The notes: generated by a model from the letters alone, not told the origin. A stretch of 61,700 nt of DNA from an uncultured Verrucomicrobiota bacterium (GCA_937860055.1 CALMBO010000014.1:89132-150831), one strand, 5' to 3'. Shown: positions 43,787 to 53,433, counted from the stretch's first letter. Program-made: numbers and translations.

Positions 43787-43827
43787 TTTTTCCATGCGTG
43801 GAAAACATTTTTCCACAGTGTGGAAAA
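43787..43827. repeat. Tandem double palindrome (TTTTTCCA-N-TGGAAAA), copy 1
   Basis: Two imperfect palindromes lie side by side: TTTTTCCATGCGTGGAAAA (43787-43805) and TTTTTCCACAGTGTGGAAAA (43808-43827). Centres are about 21-22 bp apart. The site lies between tRNA-Leu and the nucleotidyltransferase-like gene (both minus strand), 81 bp upstream of the latter's start. The same arrangement recurs at 57267-57309. Confidence 0.75.
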
Positions 43828-43883
43828 CCGGGATTGGGGGAGCGGCCGGTGCCTTCCCGGACTGGGGGCGCAACGGGAAAAGA

Positions 43884-43967
<84 letters not shown>

Positions 43968-44052
43968 ACCGGGAGGGATGGACCTCGTGGTCAATTGGGC
44001 GGGAAGATACGCATTCGGCCCCGCTCCCGCAAGTGTTTTCAGCGGGGGGAGA

Positions 44053-44754
44053 TCAATTTGCGGCCGGTTCGGGCGCTTCGGCGGGTTCCGGGGCCGCGGT
44101 CTTCCGTTCAATGGGGCAACGGATGCCGGTGGCGGCCTGGATGAGAACCTCTGTCTGGAGCGGATCCTCGCCGGGGACAGCGAGGGAGAGGCGCAGGGAG
44201 GTGGGAAGGAGAGGCTTCTCCTCGGTTCCGGGCGGAGGCCAATCGGTGCGGGCGGTGCCGTTGGTGAGGGCTTCGATGGCGAGGACGAAGCGGCCTTCGA
44301 ACAGGAGGTTGGTGATGGGGGCGTTGGTGCCGGGGCCGGAGCAGGGGACGGAGATGCGCTGGATTCCGCGGCGGCCGCCGCGTTCAGGTCCCACCTCGTA
44401 GGTGACCCGCTCGATGTCGTAGCCCCCGATGGCGCGCGGTTCGGCGGGGACGGGGGCGTAGAAGGAGAGCGAGACCTCGGGCTTGCCGGGTTCGGTGGAG
44501 ACGGACAACGTCAGCGGGGCGAGCTTCTCCACGGGAGGAGCGAAGGCGCAGGCGACCTCGCGGGAGAGAGTCCGGACGGCGGCTCGGGCGGCAAAGGGGC
44601 CGTGGAGGCGGGCGGATTGGCCCTCGCCGGCGGAGAGCAACCCCCGGATGAGAAGAGCAAGGATGGCGGCGACAAGGGCGCCCAAGGCCAGGGCCAGCAT
44701 CAGTTCCACGAAGGTGAAGCCCGATTTCCGGGCATTGGAACGTGCCGGATCCAT
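44053..44754 (-). CDS. GspJ-like type II pseudopilin
   Basis: 233 residues from ATG 44754, which gives a short basic leader and the prepilin cleavage motif KSG|FTFVELMLALALGAL with Glu at +5. The rest is a beta-rich C-terminal domain with ARAAVRTLSREVACAFAPP early on, as in GspJ, and a low-complexity Ala/Glu/Pro tail. No other secretion or pilus gene is nearby, so it may serve a dispersed type II/IV system. It lies 26 bp after the FHA gene on the same strand and is probably cotranscribed with it. Confidence 0.72.
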   Translation of the reverse strand: MDPARSNARKSGFTFVELMLALALGALVAAILALLIRGLLSAGEGQSARLHGPFAARAAVRTLSREVACAFAPPVEKLAPLTLSVSTEPGKPEVSLSFYAPVPAEPRAIGGYDIERVTYEVGPERGGRRGIQRISVPCSGPGTNAPITNLLFEGRFVLAIEALTNGTARTDWPPPGTEEKPLLPTSLRLSLAVPGEDPLQTEVLIQAATGIRCPIERKTAAPEPAEAPEPAAN

Positions 44755-44780
44755 GGCCGAACCGGTCCGGGCAGGGGGCC

Positions 44781-45278
44781 TTAGGAGGCCTTTGCGAACA
44801 TGAGGAAGAAGAAAAGGAGGGCCAGAAGGGAGACAGCTCCGGTGACGATGAGGGCGAAATACCACATGCCGCGCCGCTCCTTGGGCCGGGCGCCGAAGGG
44901 GGAGATGCTGGCGAAGTCCTGCGGGGCGGACATGGCGCCGGTGGCGACCTCCGCATTGGCGTCCGTGTAGCGTGCGCCGGAGGAGGCCAATTCAGGGGCG
45001 TCGAACAGGAACTCGATGGAGCCCAGCTGGATCAAGTCCTTGTGGCGCAGGGCGGATTCCTTCACGTCGCGGGAATTGACGCGGGTGCCGTTGGTGGAGT
45101 CCAGATCCTGGAGGACGCAGGAGTCGCCATTCCGCAGGATGCGGCAGTGGTGGCTGGAAATCGTTGGATGGTCCAGCAGGATGGTGTTGTCGGCCTTGCG
45201 GCCGATGGTGATCTCTCCCTGCTCGATGGGGTATTCGCGTCCCTTGAAATCGCCAGACATGCCGTTGAGTTTGGCCAT
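44781..45278 (-). CDS. FHA-domain membrane protein
   Basis: 165 residues. An N-terminal FHA domain (about 10-95) has IGRKADNTILLDHPTISSHH and DLDSTNGTRVN, the loops that bind phosphothreonine. A low-complexity linker and a C-terminal transmembrane helix (about 141-163: YFALIVTGAVSLLALLFFFL) follow. It may bring a phosphorylated partner to the membrane. No Ser/Thr kinase is visible here. Divergent from the second polysaccharide module, with 217 bp between the starts. Confidence 0.88.
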   Translation of the reverse strand: MAKLNGMSGDFKGREYPIEQGEITIGRKADNTILLDHPTISSHHCRILRNGDSCVLQDLDSTNGTRVNSRDVKESALRHKDLIQLGSIEFLFDAPELASSGARYTDANAEVATGAMSAPQDFASISPFGARPKERRGMWYFALIVTGAVSLLALLFFFLMFAKAS

Positions 45279-45390
45279 GGAAACTCTCTCCGTCTCTTAG
45301 GTTGAAACCATACTTCTGAAAGTTTCATATTGCCTCCGCCCCTTTGGAAAGGCAACTGCAAAGATACCTCATTTTGCCCTCGAATTTCTG

Positions 45391-45419
45391 TTGACGGGCG
45401 GGAGTTGGTAAAGCATTAT
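45391..45419 (+). promoter_or_regulatory. Candidate sigma70 promoter of the second polysaccharide module
   Basis: TTGACG (45391-45396) and CATTAT (45414-45419) are 17 bp apart, in the 217-bp divergent spacer and about 75 bp before the ATG at 45496. The -35 matches at 5 of 6 positions. An AT-rich GTTATAAAAGG follows in the predicted leader. Confidence 0.5.
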
Positions 45420-45495
45420 TCGAACATGGTTATAAAAGGCCCATGACGGGCCGGATGCATAGGACAGGTTGTCGCCCGCGGGCAAGGAGATCAGA

Positions 45496-46092
45496 ATGAA
45501 GAGAATCCTCGTGTTTCTGTTGGTCGGGTTGATGATGGCCGGCACGGCCGCCATGGCCCAAGGCAAGGGAAAGGGCGAATCCAGCAAGGCGCAGGCTTCC
45601 CAGCCGGTTACGCATCCCCAGCTGGCCGATCTCCTGGTCAAGGCTCTGGGCCTGGTCCGCTTCCTGCCGGCGGCTCCGACGGCGCAGCAGATGTTCGATG
45701 TCCTGATGCAGAACGGCATCAGCCCCGAGGGCGGCTGGCTGCTGGATGCGGTGGTGACGAAGGCGGACCTGTCCCGCGTCATCGTCCAGGCGCTGCGCAA
45801 GGAAGACCAGGTGGAGAACCCGAACGACCCGCAGTCGTGGATCAACACCTTGAAGGAGCTGGGCATCTCGCTGGATCGCCTGAGCGAGACCATCCAGTCG
45901 GTCGAGACGCTTCCGGAAGGCATGGGGCAGGCCGTGGCGCTGCAATCCACCGACCCGCTGGTCCAGAACGTGAACTTCGCGCCGGGCAGTACGATCCAGT
46001 ACACGGTGGACCTGGACCTGGTGACCCGGGTGCTCAGCGAAATGGAAACGATCAGCGGCGAGTTCCGCCCGATTTCCCCCACTCCCTATTGA
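45496..46092 (+). CDS. Secreted protein of unknown function, first gene of the second module
   Basis: 198 residues from ATG 45496, with AAGGAGA 5 nt upstream. A signal peptide (MKRILVFLLVGLMMAGTAAMA) is followed by a Lys/Gly/Ser/Gln linker and a mostly helical domain with VTHPQLADLLVKALGL, APTAQQMFDVLMQNGISPEGG and VVTKADLSRVIVQAL, which looks like an S-layer-homology-type helical repeat. The C-terminus is beta-like and Thr/Ser-rich. I do not recognise a family. It is cotranscribed with the barrel gene 40 bp downstream, so an envelope role in polysaccharide secretion is plausible. Confidence 0.8.
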   Translation: MKRILVFLLVGLMMAGTAAMAQGKGKGESSKAQASQPVTHPQLADLLVKALGLVRFLPAAPTAQQMFDVLMQNGISPEGGWLLDAVVTKADLSRVIVQALRKEDQVENPNDPQSWINTLKELGISLDRLSETIQSVETLPEGMGQAVALQSTDPLVQNVNFAPGSTIQYTVDLDLVTRVLSEMETISGEFRPISPTPY

Positions 46093-46132
46093 GCAACGGT
46101 CCAGAGAGCCACAAGAGAAGAGGAACAGAGAT

Positions 46133-47341
46133 ATGAAACACATTCGACTTTTCATCGTCGCGGGACTGCTGCTGGCCTGGCTGGCCCCCATGGTCTGGGC
46201 GGCTTCCGCGGAATCGCCCATCCACATGAACAACCGCATCCGCCTGGGCTATGACGACAACGTGTATCAGGTGGACGACAATTCGGCCACGGGCCTGGAC
46301 AAGAAGGACAGCTTCCGTGTCATCGAAGAGATCGAAATGCTGGTGAACCTGAACATGGAGCGCACCTATCTGGGCCTGCGCTACCGGCCTTCGGTGATCT
46401 GGTATTCAGACCGGGACGAGGACGACACCGATTTCCTGAACGACCTGGACCTGAATTTCACGCACAACTTCAGCCCCGTGCTTTCGCTGTCGCTGAGCGA
46501 CACCCTGCGGGCGAGCCAGCTGCCCGAGCTCCAGGACGAGAACTACATCGTCCGCGAGAAGGACGACAACTACTACAATTCCGCCCTGGCGACGCTGTCC
46601 TACAACCTCCGTCCGGAGACCCGCCTGGACCTGTCGGGCCGCTACATCACCCTGATCTACAACAGCGATTCCCCTGCGAAGGACAACGGCGACTACTACA
46701 GCGTGGTCGGCGGCCTGACGCTGCGCCAGCAGATGGCCAGCCGCACGACCCTGATGGGCGACCTCCGCTACCAGACGCTGACCTACAACGAGGCGGACGA
46801 GGCCAACAACCGCGATGCGACCACGATGTTCGCCGGCCTCGGCGCGGAGCAGACCTTCAGCCCGCAGCTGCTGGGCAGCTTGCGCGCCGGCGTGGAGAGC
46901 CGTTCGTACGACGACGAAGCCTTTGATGACAACACCCAGCCGTACGGCGAGCTGTCGATGACCTTCCTGCCGTCGCCGGCCACCCGCATCACGGGTGCGG
47001 CTTCCTACTCGATCTACGAGTCGGACGTGGACCGGTACCTGAGCCAGAACCGGACCTACCTGTCCCTGAGCCTGGCGCATGACATCACCGCGAAGCTGAA
47101 TTTCTACATCAGCGGCGCCTACAGCCTCAACGCCTACGAGGCGGACTACGCCCTGGACGAGACGTTGACCGATGCCGACGAGAATGCCTATCTGGTGAGC
47201 ATGCGCCTGGCCTACCGCGTCAACCGCATCAACTGGATCGAAGCCGGCTGGCAGTATGTCATGCTGGACAGCGAGGTGCTGAATCGCGAGAGCTACGAGC
47301 GGAACCGGTTTGACATCGGCTGGAAGATCCAGCTCTTCTAG
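46133..47341 (+). CDS. Outer-membrane beta-barrel protein, module B
   Basis: 402 residues with signal peptide (LFIVAGLLLAWLAPMVWA). Many amphipathic strands ending in aromatic residues are visible (RIRLGYDDNVYQVDD, YLGLRYRPSVIWYSD, TRLDLSGRYITLIYNSDS, NWIEAGWQYVMLDSE) and the last strand is RFDIGWKIQLF. The opening RLGYDDNVY is common in EPS-associated barrels. It parallels the barrel at 19380 and probably forms the outer-membrane step of module B. A terminator-like hairpin follows. Confidence 0.82.
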   Translation: MKHIRLFIVAGLLLAWLAPMVWAASAESPIHMNNRIRLGYDDNVYQVDDNSATGLDKKDSFRVIEEIEMLVNLNMERTYLGLRYRPSVIWYSDRDEDDTDFLNDLDLNFTHNFSPVLSLSLSDTLRASQLPELQDENYIVREKDDNYYNSALATLSYNLRPETRLDLSGRYITLIYNSDSPAKDNGDYYSVVGGLTLRQQMASRTTLMGDLRYQTLTYNEADEANNRDATTMFAGLGAEQTFSPQLLGSLRAGVESRSYDDEAFDDNTQPYGELSMTFLPSPATRITGAASYSIYESDVDRYLSQNRTYLSLSLAHDITAKLNFYISGAYSLNAYEADYALDETLTDADENAYLVSMRLAYRVNRINWIEAGWQYVMLDSEVLNRESYERNRFDIGWKIQLF

Positions 47342-47353
47342 TCCGGCACGGAC

Positions 47354-47386
47354 GGGAAAGGCGACCGGCGACGGCCGCCTTTTCCC
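47354..47386 (+). terminator. Terminator-like hairpin between barrel and Wzc genes of module B
   Basis: GGGAAAGGCGACCG and CGGCCGCCTTTTCCC can pair around the loop GCGA, with one A:C mismatch and one bulged T. The U-rich part lies inside the stem, so it may be an attenuator or RNA-processing site in the operon. It lies 13 bp after the barrel stop and about 70 bp before the Wzc start. Confidence 0.45.
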
Positions 47387-47456
47387 TGTCCTCCCATCGA
47401 CAGACGGACCCGGCGGGGCGGCAAGGCCCCGCTAGGCATTTCAGGACAAAGACCCC

Positions 47457-49571
47457 ATGGCAGAAGAATCCCAGACCACGGCCCTCCACTTCCTCGACTA
47501 TTGGCGGGTCATCCGCGACCGCAAGGAGGTCATCCTGGCGGTTGCCCTGCTCACCATCGTGACCGGCACCGCCTACACGCTGATGATGCCGAAGAAGTTC
47601 ACCGCGACCACCCAGCTCGAGGTGCGCGAGGACGCCATGGACGTGGATCCCTTCTACGAGCGCCAGGCCACCCGCATCGGCTACAATCCCTTCTTCCTGA
47701 TGACGCAGGAGAAGATCATGCGTTCGCGGCCGGTGCTGACGGAGGTGGTCCGCAACCTGAACCTGCAGAAGGTGTGGGGCGCCGAACTCAACGAGGACAA
47801 GTCGCCCATTTCCCCCGAACTGGCCCTGCAGATCCTGGCGCGCAGCCTCCGCGTGGAGCAGGACCGCGACACGACGCTGATGAACATCAGCGCCACCAGC
47901 GAGGATCCGAAGCGCGCCGCCGAGATCGCCAACGAGGTCGCCAACGTCTACCGGGACCGCCGGCTGTTTGCCAAGCGCCGCGAGATCCAGCGCGCCATCG
48001 ATGCGATGAGCAATGAAGTCCGCAAGCAGCAGGAGCGGGTCGAGGAGGCCGAGGCCGAACTGGAGCGCATCCGCCAGGAGCGGGGCATCTCCCTCATCGG
48101 CCGCGGCAACATGAGCATCCGGACGGAGGCGACGCGCCTGAGCATGCTGGAAAGCGAGCGGAGCGGCGCGCGGGTCGAGATGCTGGTGCGGAAGGCCCGC
48201 ATGGACCAGCTCGAGGGGCTGGAAGGCGACAAGCTGATGGACGCCGCCGCCTACATCGTGCAGGACCCCACGCTGATGGGCATCCGCCAGCAGCTGATCG
48301 ACAGCCAGGTGAGCCTGCAGCTCATGCTGAAGAACGGCGTCGTGGGGGAGAACCATCCCGACGTGCTCCGGCTGAAAGGCGCCGTGGAGGAGCTGCGCCG
48401 GCAGCTGGCTTCGGCGCTGGATGGCCTCAAGGCCGGCGTGCGGGCCGACTACGAGGTGGCCCGCCAGAAATATGCGGCGCTGGACGAGGAGCTCAACAAC
48501 ATCAAGACATCGGACATCGAATCCGAGAGCGAGAACTACCTGCCCTTCGACCGGGCGGAGCGGAACGCGAACGTCCAGCGGGACATTCTGACGGCGCTGC
48601 GGGCGCGCATCACGCAGACCGGCATCGAGGTGGAGGTTCCGCGCACGACGGTGGAGATCATCGAGGAGGCCGAGGCGCCGGACCGCCCGTCGAGCCCGCT
48701 GGTGGTGCTGAACATCTTCCTGAGCGTGGTGCTGGGCCTTCTGGCGGGCACCGGCCTGGCGTTCTTCGTGGAATATCTGGACGTGTCGATCAAGACGGTG
48801 GACGAGGTCGAGAAGTATCTCGGCCTGCCGGTGCTGGCGGTCATTCCGCAGCAGTCGCGCCCGTTGACCGAGGCCGGCCAGTCGAGCGGGCAGGGCGAGG
48901 CCTACCGCGCTTTGCGGACGAGCCTGGCGTTGCTGGCGCGCGAGGGCAAGCAGAAGATCTTCACCGTCATCAGCGGCGGCGTGGGCGAAGGCAAATCCAC
49001 CACGCTGTTCAACCTGGCCTATGTATGCGCGGAGCAGGGCAGCAAGGTGCTGATCATCGACTCCGACCTGCGCCGCCCCGTGCAGCACAAGATGGTGGGG
49101 CTGGCCAACCGGACGGGCATGGTCAACGTGCTGACCGGCGAGCTGAAGATCGAGGAGGTCATCCAGGAAACCGGCGTGCCGAACCTGTGGATGATGACCA
49201 GCGGCCGCCTGCGCCGCGGGTCCCTCGGCATCATGAACAACAGCCGCCTGCGCGCGATGATGGACGCCCTGAAGGAGCGCTACGATTTCATCCTGCTGGA
49301 TTCCCCGCCGATCCTGGGCGTGACGGACGCGGCGATCCTGGCGAGCGAAGCCGACGGCGTGCTGCTGGTCGTGCAGTACCGCAAGTATCCCAAGATCATC
49401 TCCCTGCGCGCCAAGCGCATGATCGAAAACGCGGGCGGCCACCTGATGGGCGCCGTCCTGAACAACATCAACATCATGCGGGACGACTATTATTACTATT
49501 ACCACTATACGACGAAGAAGTATTATGGTAGCACGAAACACGAGAAAGAAGACGACGCGACGGAAGCCTAG
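47457..49571 (+). CDS. Wzc-like chain-length regulator and BY-family tyrosine autokinase, module B
   Basis: 704 residues. TM1 (about 25-45), Wzz/GNVR-type periplasmic domain with long coiled coils (about 165-360), TM2 (about 415-437), then the kinase: Walker A SGGVGEGKST (near 506), Walker A' IIDSDLRRP (near 533), Walker B LLDSPPILG (near 614). The tail DDYYYYYHYTTKKYYG gives eight clustered tyrosines. It is paralogous to the protein at 21416 and more canonical in the A' motif (DSD rather than GAD). The Wza-like gene follows after 2 nt. Confidence 0.94.
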   Translation: MAEESQTTALHFLDYWRVIRDRKEVILAVALLTIVTGTAYTLMMPKKFTATTQLEVREDAMDVDPFYERQATRIGYNPFFLMTQEKIMRSRPVLTEVVRNLNLQKVWGAELNEDKSPISPELALQILARSLRVEQDRDTTLMNISATSEDPKRAAEIANEVANVYRDRRLFAKRREIQRAIDAMSNEVRKQQERVEEAEAELERIRQERGISLIGRGNMSIRTEATRLSMLESERSGARVEMLVRKARMDQLEGLEGDKLMDAAAYIVQDPTLMGIRQQLIDSQVSLQLMLKNGVVGENHPDVLRLKGAVEELRRQLASALDGLKAGVRADYEVARQKYAALDEELNNIKTSDIESESENYLPFDRAERNANVQRDILTALRARITQTGIEVEVPRTTVEIIEEAEAPDRPSSPLVVLNIFLSVVLGLLAGTGLAFFVEYLDVSIKTVDEVEKYLGLPVLAVIPQQSRPLTEAGQSSGQGEAYRALRTSLALLAREGKQKIFTVISGGVGEGKSTTLFNLAYVCAEQGSKVLIIDSDLRRPVQHKMVGLANRTGMVNVLTGELKIEEVIQETGVPNLWMMTSGRLRRGSLGIMNNSRLRAMMDALKERYDFILLDSPPILGVTDAAILASEADGVLLVVQYRKYPKIISLRAKRMIENAGGHLMGAVLNNINIMRDDYYYYYHYTTKKYYGSTKHEKEDDATEA

Positions 49572-49573
49572 AC

Positions 49574-50566
49574 GTGAAATGGTCCGCTAGACATTTTAGG
49601 ATTCTCCTGGCCTGGCTGGTGGTGGCCATGGGGGGGAGCCTGCTGGCCGGTTGCGCGTCGTCGTCCGCCCAGAACCGGAAGGTTTACGACCGCTATGCGG
49701 AGCTGGTGGCCGCGAGGAACCGCTCGGCCCAATCCCCGGCGGAGGAAAGCAGTGTTTCATCCCCGGCCCCCAAGGCGCCGGCCAGGAAGGCCGATCCGAT
49801 GGAGCGCCAGCCCGTCAAGTCCGCCCCCGCGACGAAGCCCGCGCCGGTTTCCGCGCCGGCTCCGGCGGCCCCGCCTGCGCCGGCCAAGACGACGCCTGTC
49901 CAGGTGGTCGCTCCTCCGCCGGTGGCTTCGCCCATCGCGTCGGCGAAACCTGCGCCTGCGGCTCCCGCGCCGGCTCCGGCAACGGTTTCCATGCCGCCGC
50001 CGGCTCCTGTCCAGCCGGCCCCCGCGGTGGAACCCGCTCCCGTTGCCTCGTCCACCCTGGTTCCGGCGGCGACCTCCTCCGCCGAAGGCGCCTACACGCT
50101 CAAAGTAGGGGATGGTCTGCAAATCTACCTGCGCGGGATTCCCACTCCCGAAGTCATCGAGGACATCATCGACGAGGGCGGCAAGGTCACGCTGCCTTTC
50201 ATCAATGAAATCCAGGCGGCCGGTCTGGCCGCCTCCGACCTGGAGCGGAACATCCGCCAGACCTATCTGGACCAGGACATCTACCGCAACATCACCGTGA
50301 ACGTGGTGGTGCCCACCCGCTACTATTTCGTCCAAGGCGAGATCCGGGCCCCGGGCCGCTTCCAGATCATGTCGGCCACCCGGGTTTCCCAGGCGATCGC
50401 GGGGGCGGGGGGCTACACCGAATTCGCCAGCGGACGCGTGGACATCAAGCGCGGGGGAAAGATCGTCAAGGTCATCAAGAATGCGCGCCGCCTGGAGCGC
50501 GTGCCGGAAGACGACATCATGCTGGAGCCGGATGACATCGTCGAAGTGAAGCGGAGCCTGTGGTGA
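49574..50566 (+). CDS. Wza-type polysaccharide export lipoprotein, module B
   Basis: 330 residues with a canonical lipobox (SLLAGC, Cys27). A long Pro/Ala/Val-rich stretch (about 45-165; many PAP and APA units) probably spans the periplasm or peptidoglycan. The Poly_export domain starts at AYTLKVGDGLQIYLRGIPTPE, and an SLBB-like part follows (YYFVQGEIRAPGRFQIMS ... QAIAGAGGYTEF). The Pro/Ala spacer is absent from the module A protein. It is translated just after the kinase. Confidence 0.9.
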   Translation: MKWSARHFRILLAWLVVAMGGSLLAGCASSSAQNRKVYDRYAELVAARNRSAQSPAEESSVSSPAPKAPARKADPMERQPVKSAPATKPAPVSAPAPAAPPAPAKTTPVQVVAPPPVASPIASAKPAPAAPAPAPATVSMPPPAPVQPAPAVEPAPVASSTLVPAATSSAEGAYTLKVGDGLQIYLRGIPTPEVIEDIIDEGGKVTLPFINEIQAAGLAASDLERNIRQTYLDQDIYRNITVNVVVPTRYYFVQGEIRAPGRFQIMSATRVSQAIAGAGGYTEFASGRVDIKRGGKIVKVIKNARRLERVPEDDIMLEPDDIVEVKRSLW

Positions 50567-50576
50567 TCCGGAAGGA

Positions 50577-52520
50577 ATGATCCGCATGCGATCCCTGGAT
50601 GAACGGATCGGGGAGCGATGGACGGGGTGGGGGCGGTTCTATGACGGAATCGCCCTTTTTCTGTTGATGTGGCCCGCCACGGCGGGAATGTGGCTGCTGG
50701 GCTCCACGCGCACCTGGGGATATGCGCCGGGGCTGATCCTTTCCTTCGCGGGATCCTTGCTGGTCTTCGCCCGTCCGCTGGTTTTTTCCGACACGCCGCG
50801 CTGGCGCTTCCCTCCGGGATTCTGGATTTTCGCGGCCTTGACGGCTTATGTTTCCCTGGGCATTCCCTGGGCGGCAGTTCCCTATGCCGCGCGATGGGAA
50901 GCGCTGCGGTGGATCTGCCTGCTGGCGGCGGCATGGGCCTGGACGCAGATGGGGGGGTGGGCCCATCGCTGGCGGCTTCTGCTGGGGATCCTCCTGGTGG
51001 CGGCGGCGCTCGACAGCCTCTACGCGGTGGTCCAGGAAACGAGCCATTCGACCCGGGTGCTGTGGGCGCCGCGGCCGGAGCAATATGGCACGAGGGCCAG
51101 CGGAACCTATCTTTGCCCGAACCACTTCGCGAACATTCTCGCGATGCTCTTCCCGCTGGCGCTGGTGCTGGTTTTCCTGCCCGAGGCGGGTTTCCCGCTC
51201 CGCCTGATGGCGGTCTATTTCCTGGTGATTTCGGCGCCCGTGCTGTACTGGACGCAGTCGCGGAGCGGCTGGCTGGGCATGCTGGCCGGGTTGGCCACCG
51301 CCTGGCTGCTGCTGGCGTGGCGCAAGAGCCGCGGCTGGCTCCTGGTGGCCGTGCTGACCCTCCCGCTTCTGGCGGCGGCCCTGGGCTGGACGGCATGGAA
51401 GACGCTGCCGGCGGTGCGGGAGCGGGTCGGAGCGGTGCTGGAGGATCCCGACGAGGCCAGCGGCATCCGCCTCCAGATGTGGAGGGATGCGCCCGCGATG
51501 TTTCGCGACCGGCCGGTGTTCGGCTTCGGGGGCGGCTCCTTCGTGTGGGCCTATCCGCCCTATCAGCGGCATGTGAAAGAGCACCTGAACTGGGATTTCG
51601 CCCACAACGAATACATCCAGATGGCGCTGGAACACGGGGTGGTGGGGCTGGGCCTGCTACTGGCCGGCTTGTTGTGGTGCGTTGCAGCGATGGTACGGGC
51701 CGTGCTGACGGCGCGGTCGCGGGAGGCGGCGCTGTTGATGGCGGCGGCCGGGGGGAGCCTGGCTGCCGCGCTGGTCCATGCCTTGTTCGATTTCAATTTC
51801 CATATTTTTCCCAATCCCCATTCCTTGGTCTGGATCGGCGGCGTGGCGTGGGGCGTCTGGTTCATGCAGGAGAAGGGGAGGGAACCTTCGGAGGGGCGCC
51901 GCCGCCGGCTCCGATGGGGGGCGGCGGCCGCCGGCATGGCGGTTTGCGGCTGGGGGGCGTGGATGGCGTTGTCCGGCGGATTGTCCTATCTCTGGAACCT
52001 GAAAGGCGAGATGGCGCGGACGCGGATGGAGTGGGATCTGGCCGAGGCGGATTTCCAGAAGGCCGCCGGCTGGGACGGGGGGAACTGGCAGCCCCATCTG
52101 GGGCTGGGGCAGCTCAAGGCGGCGCAGGCGCTTTGGTACCGCGATCCGGACCCGGCGGCGGAGCGGCTGGGGAAATCCCGGCTGGCTGCGGAGGCGGAGG
52201 GGCATTTCCGGCGCGCCCGGGAGCTGAACCCGTGCGACATGGCCGTGGAGTTCGGCCTGGCGCGCGTGTACAACGCGCTGGGCGACCGGGAAGCCGCGCT
52301 GGAGCGATACCGCCATGCGGCGGCCTACCAGCGCCGCCATGTGTTCTACCGCGAGCAGCTCGGCATCCAGCTGCGCCGGATGGGCCGCGACGCCGAGGCG
52401 CTGGAGGTCTTTCGGAAAAACCTGGAGGACGGGGTGGCAACCGATGTCAGCCAGATGAACATCCGCTCGCTGGAGCGGAAACAGGCCCGGGAAGCGGCGC
52501 CGGCGCCTTCGGGGAATTAG
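50577..52520 (+). CDS. O-antigen ligase/polymerase-like membrane protein with TPR tail
   Basis: 647 residues; the start at 50577 lies 10 nt after the Wza stop (an in-frame ATG is also at 50586). About twelve transmembrane helices, with the ligase-type central motif TYLCPNHFANILAMLFPLAL and the periplasmic loop PVFGFGGGSFVWAYPPYQ ... DFAHNEYIQMALEHGVVG (HNEY-type motif of the WaaL/PglL group). After the last helix (near 470) about 175 residues form TPR-like repeats (AEADFQKAAGWDGG, AEGHFRRARELNPCDMAVEFG, ALERYRHAAAY). It could join chains to lipid or protein, with the TPRs recruiting partners. It ends 4 nt into the convergent nuclease gene. Confidence 0.88.
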   Translation: MIRMRSLDERIGERWTGWGRFYDGIALFLLMWPATAGMWLLGSTRTWGYAPGLILSFAGSLLVFARPLVFSDTPRWRFPPGFWIFAALTAYVSLGIPWAAVPYAARWEALRWICLLAAAWAWTQMGGWAHRWRLLLGILLVAAALDSLYAVVQETSHSTRVLWAPRPEQYGTRASGTYLCPNHFANILAMLFPLALVLVFLPEAGFPLRLMAVYFLVISAPVLYWTQSRSGWLGMLAGLATAWLLLAWRKSRGWLLVAVLTLPLLAAALGWTAWKTLPAVRERVGAVLEDPDEASGIRLQMWRDAPAMFRDRPVFGFGGGSFVWAYPPYQRHVKEHLNWDFAHNEYIQMALEHGVVGLGLLLAGLLWCVAAMVRAVLTARSREAALLMAAAGGSLAAALVHALFDFNFHIFPNPHSLVWIGGVAWGVWFMQEKGREPSEGRRRRLRWGAAAAGMAVCGWGAWMALSGGLSYLWNLKGEMARTRMEWDLAEADFQKAAGWDGGNWQPHLGLGQLKAAQALWYRDPDPAAERLGKSRLAAEAEGHFRRARELNPCDMAVEFGLARVYNALGDREAALERYRHAAAYQRRHVFYREQLGIQLRRMGRDAEALEVFRKNLEDGVATDVSQMNIRSLERKQAREAAPAPSGN

Positions 52521-53433
52521 GCGCCCCAGCGGGGGCAGGCGCGCAGGAAGGGGCAGGTCTTGCACGGTTCGTCGCTGCCGGTGCAATCGAAATTCGATCC
52601 GTCGCCTGCGTTGTTGGCTTCGGGGTCTTCGAGGGGGAAGAGCATTTCATCGGCGGAATCGCGGACGAATTCGCGCAAGGTCTCCAGGTCGTCGGCGGAA
52701 AACGAGAAGGTTTCGCGCTGGTCGAGGACGGGGTTGTAGGCGATGGCCTCGATTTCGCCGGGCGCGGCCGTCCACCGGTCCAGCGCGAGGAGGGCATAGA
52801 TGCCGAGCTGGGTGCGGTGTTCCGAGGGGGCGGAGGAGCCCGTCTTCCAGTCGTAGATGAGCACCTGGCCGCCGCGCCGGACCACGAGGTCGGGGATGGC
52901 GAACACCTTGAGGCCGTCGAGCAGGAAATGGGCCCGGCGTTCCACGGCGAGGAAATCGTCGTCGGGCAGCCCCCGGATCTCCTTCCAGATGTCGGAGGCG
53001 AGGAACTGGCGGATGGCGCGGGAGACGCGGTCGACGGTGGCCTTCCATTCCTCGGGGGGCACTTCGAGGCGGTATTCATGCTCGAAGAGGCCCAGGATGC
53101 GGACGGGGTCGGCCCGGTAGGCGCCGGCGCGCGAATCGCGGAATTCGTTCCGCATCAGTTCGATCTGGCGGGGTTCGGCGGCGGCGGCGGTTTCGCCGGA
53201 GGGGTCGCGCCGCGCATTCTTCAGGAGGAATTCGATCGCCTGGTGGGCATGGTGGCCCGCCCACTGCTGGCGCGTGTGGAGGCGCTTGAGGCGGTACAGC
53301 TCGCGGATGCGCGCGGGGGAGGATTCCTCCCATCCGCCCCAGGAGGCGTAGTAGGCGAAGTAGTAGCGCTTGAGGCAGGTCTGGAAGCTTTCGTGCCGCG
53401 AATGCGACCAGGAGAATTCGTTGGCCGGCGCGC

